Assembly: GCA_012510625.1 (NCBI GenBank)
Contig: JAAZHP010000235.1
Span: 1 to 6,845 of the forward strand
Length of the DNA: 6,845 nt
Direction: 5' to 3'
From: Bacillota bacterium
Lineage (GTDB): Bacteria; Bacillota; Dethiobacteria; DTU022
Positions 6,104 to 6,845 of the stretch are shown here, piece after piece (the first letter of the stretch is position 1; every line of letters begins with the position of its first letter). The position numbers and the translations under genes are program-made. The notes beneath the pieces were generated by a model. The model did no database searches. It had not been told where the DNA came from and was given only the letters and a program-made list of their open reading frames with translations.

Positions 6104-6845
6104 GTGGAGAAACTGAAAATATCAGCAGTTCGTGGCGCAGGGTTCGCAGGGGTATTGTGTGTTGCAATTTTCATCATATTTTTCAGCGCTGCTGAAAACC
6201 TCGCGGCAGTAGTTGATTCGGGGTCGGGAGACCCCGCGTGGATGGCACAGGATATTGAAATGGGATTCCCATCCCCTTTATCCGGCAGCAAGGAAGAGCT
6301 GGAGGCTTTTCTGGACAATCTGTTCGCGGAAGAGATGGCCAGGCTGCATCTTCCCGGCGCTGTGATAGCGCTGGTCAGGGATGATGAAATTTGTCTGGTC
6401 AAAGGATACGGATATGCCAATTTGGAGAAAGGCGTTAAGGCAGATCCCGAGAGATCAATTTTTCGTGTCGGGTCTGTCTCTAAATTATTTACGGCTGTTG
6501 CCGTAATGCAGCTTGCCGAGAAAAAACTCGTTGATCTGCATACAGATGTTGCCGCCTATCAGGACCGGATCAAACTGGAATCTCGATCCGGCAGGACTGT
6601 AACCCTGGCTCATCTTCTTACACATACCGGGGGATTTGACGAGAAATACCTGGGGATATCCGCCAAAGAGCGCTCCCGGACAACCCCCCTGGGTGACTAC
6701 CTCTCTACGGAAATGCCCCGGCAGGTCAGGGCTCCGGGGGAATATTTCCAGTATAGCAATCACGGTATGGCCCTGGCCGGATATATCGTGGAAGCAGTAT
6801 CCGGCCTCTCATTTGCAGAATATATTGACGCTGAAATCCTGGAGC
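6104..6845 (+). CDS. Serine hydrolase, beta-lactamase class C / PBP4*-like family, partial at 3' end
   Basis: The first 247 codons of an exported penicillin-binding-protein-like serine hydrolase; the C-terminus lies beyond the window. The N-terminus has basic residues (KLK, R10), a hydrophobic run (about 11-27) and FSAAEN, consistent with a cleaved signal peptide or membrane anchor. The mature part shows the family pattern: the SxxK motif S124-V-S-K127, with S124 as nucleophile, in FRVGSVSKLFTAVAVMQL; LLTHTGGF shortly after; and the YxN motif Y217-S-N219. The third HxG/KTG-type motif would be outside. Such proteins are mostly D-amino-acid peptidases or esterases; antibiotic hydrolysis should not be assumed. 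The GTG start at 6104 is the first possible start after an in-frame TAG at 6077; a purine-rich AAAAGGG ends 1 base before it, too close to be ideal, so the exact start is uncertain. It lies 28 bases after fxsA. Confidence 0.85.
   Translation, partial: MEKLKISAVRGAGFAGVLCVAIFIIFFSAAENLAAVVDSGSGDPAWMAQDIEMGFPSPLSGSKEELEAFLDNLFAEEMARLHLPGAVIALVRDDEICLVKGYGYANLEKGVKADPERSIFRVGSVSKLFTAVAVMQLAEKKLVDLHTDVAAYQDRIKLESRSGRTVTLAHLLTHTGGFDEKYLGISAKERSRTTPLGDYLSTEMPRQVRAPGEYFQYSNHGMALAGYIVEAVSGLSFAEYIDAEILE

Noticed and set aside
6104..6845. Antibiotic-resistance beta-lactamase
   Set aside because: The SxxK and YxN motifs fit the broad class C/PBP4*-like hydrolase family, most of which are peptidases or esterases; nothing visible indicates drug hydrolysis.
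1..6845. CRISPR array, tRNA, rRNA, transposase, or a defence/phage system
   Set aside because: No regularly spaced repeats, cloverleaf-like sequence, transposase motifs or phage proteins were seen on either strand.

Overview
The window looks like a chromosomal segment of a Gram-positive-type bacterium, most likely a Firmicute of the class Clostridia. This is an inference from strong GGAGG-type ribosome binding sites, some non-ATG starts, tightly packed genes, moderate G+C coding DNA with AT-rich intergenic gaps, and the type of proteins encoded. Genus cannot be determined from the sequence alone. No tRNA, rRNA, CRISPR array, insertion sequence or phage gene was seen.

Layout. (1) 1-1404, minus strand: a membrane-bound processive family 2 glycosyltransferase, followed 40 bases downstream by the first 15 codons of a response regulator cut by the window edge. 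(2) 1405-1607: an AT-rich divergent promoter region. (3) 1608-3881, plus strand: an ornithine carbamoyltransferase gene (argF), then, after 27 bases, a P-loop protein of the cyclic 2,3-diphosphoglycerate synthetase family. (4) 3882-4061: an intergenic gap holding a good intrinsic terminator and, overlapping its T-tract, a large imperfect hairpin. (5) 4062-6845, plus strand: a probable second operon of low-specificity threonine aldolase, an unrecognised 171-residue protein, an FxsA-family membrane protein, and a secreted or membrane-anchored serine hydrolase of the beta-lactamase class C family, truncated at the right edge.

How they may fit together. ArgF makes citrulline from ornithine and carbamoyl phosphate. 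Its partner belongs to a family whose characterised members, in methanogens, make cyclic 2,3-diphosphoglycerate; the bacterial role is not established, and the pairing with argF is the most interesting gene-content signal here. The threonine aldolase supplies or degrades glycine and threonine. The three genes after it have no obvious shared pathway with it and may be linked only by transcription. The glycosyltransferase and response regulator form a separate unit that probably concerns envelope or exopolysaccharide synthesis and signalling.

Several genes have a longer reading frame than the start chosen here. In each such case I picked the start by ribosome binding site and family alignment from memory, and say so in the entry.
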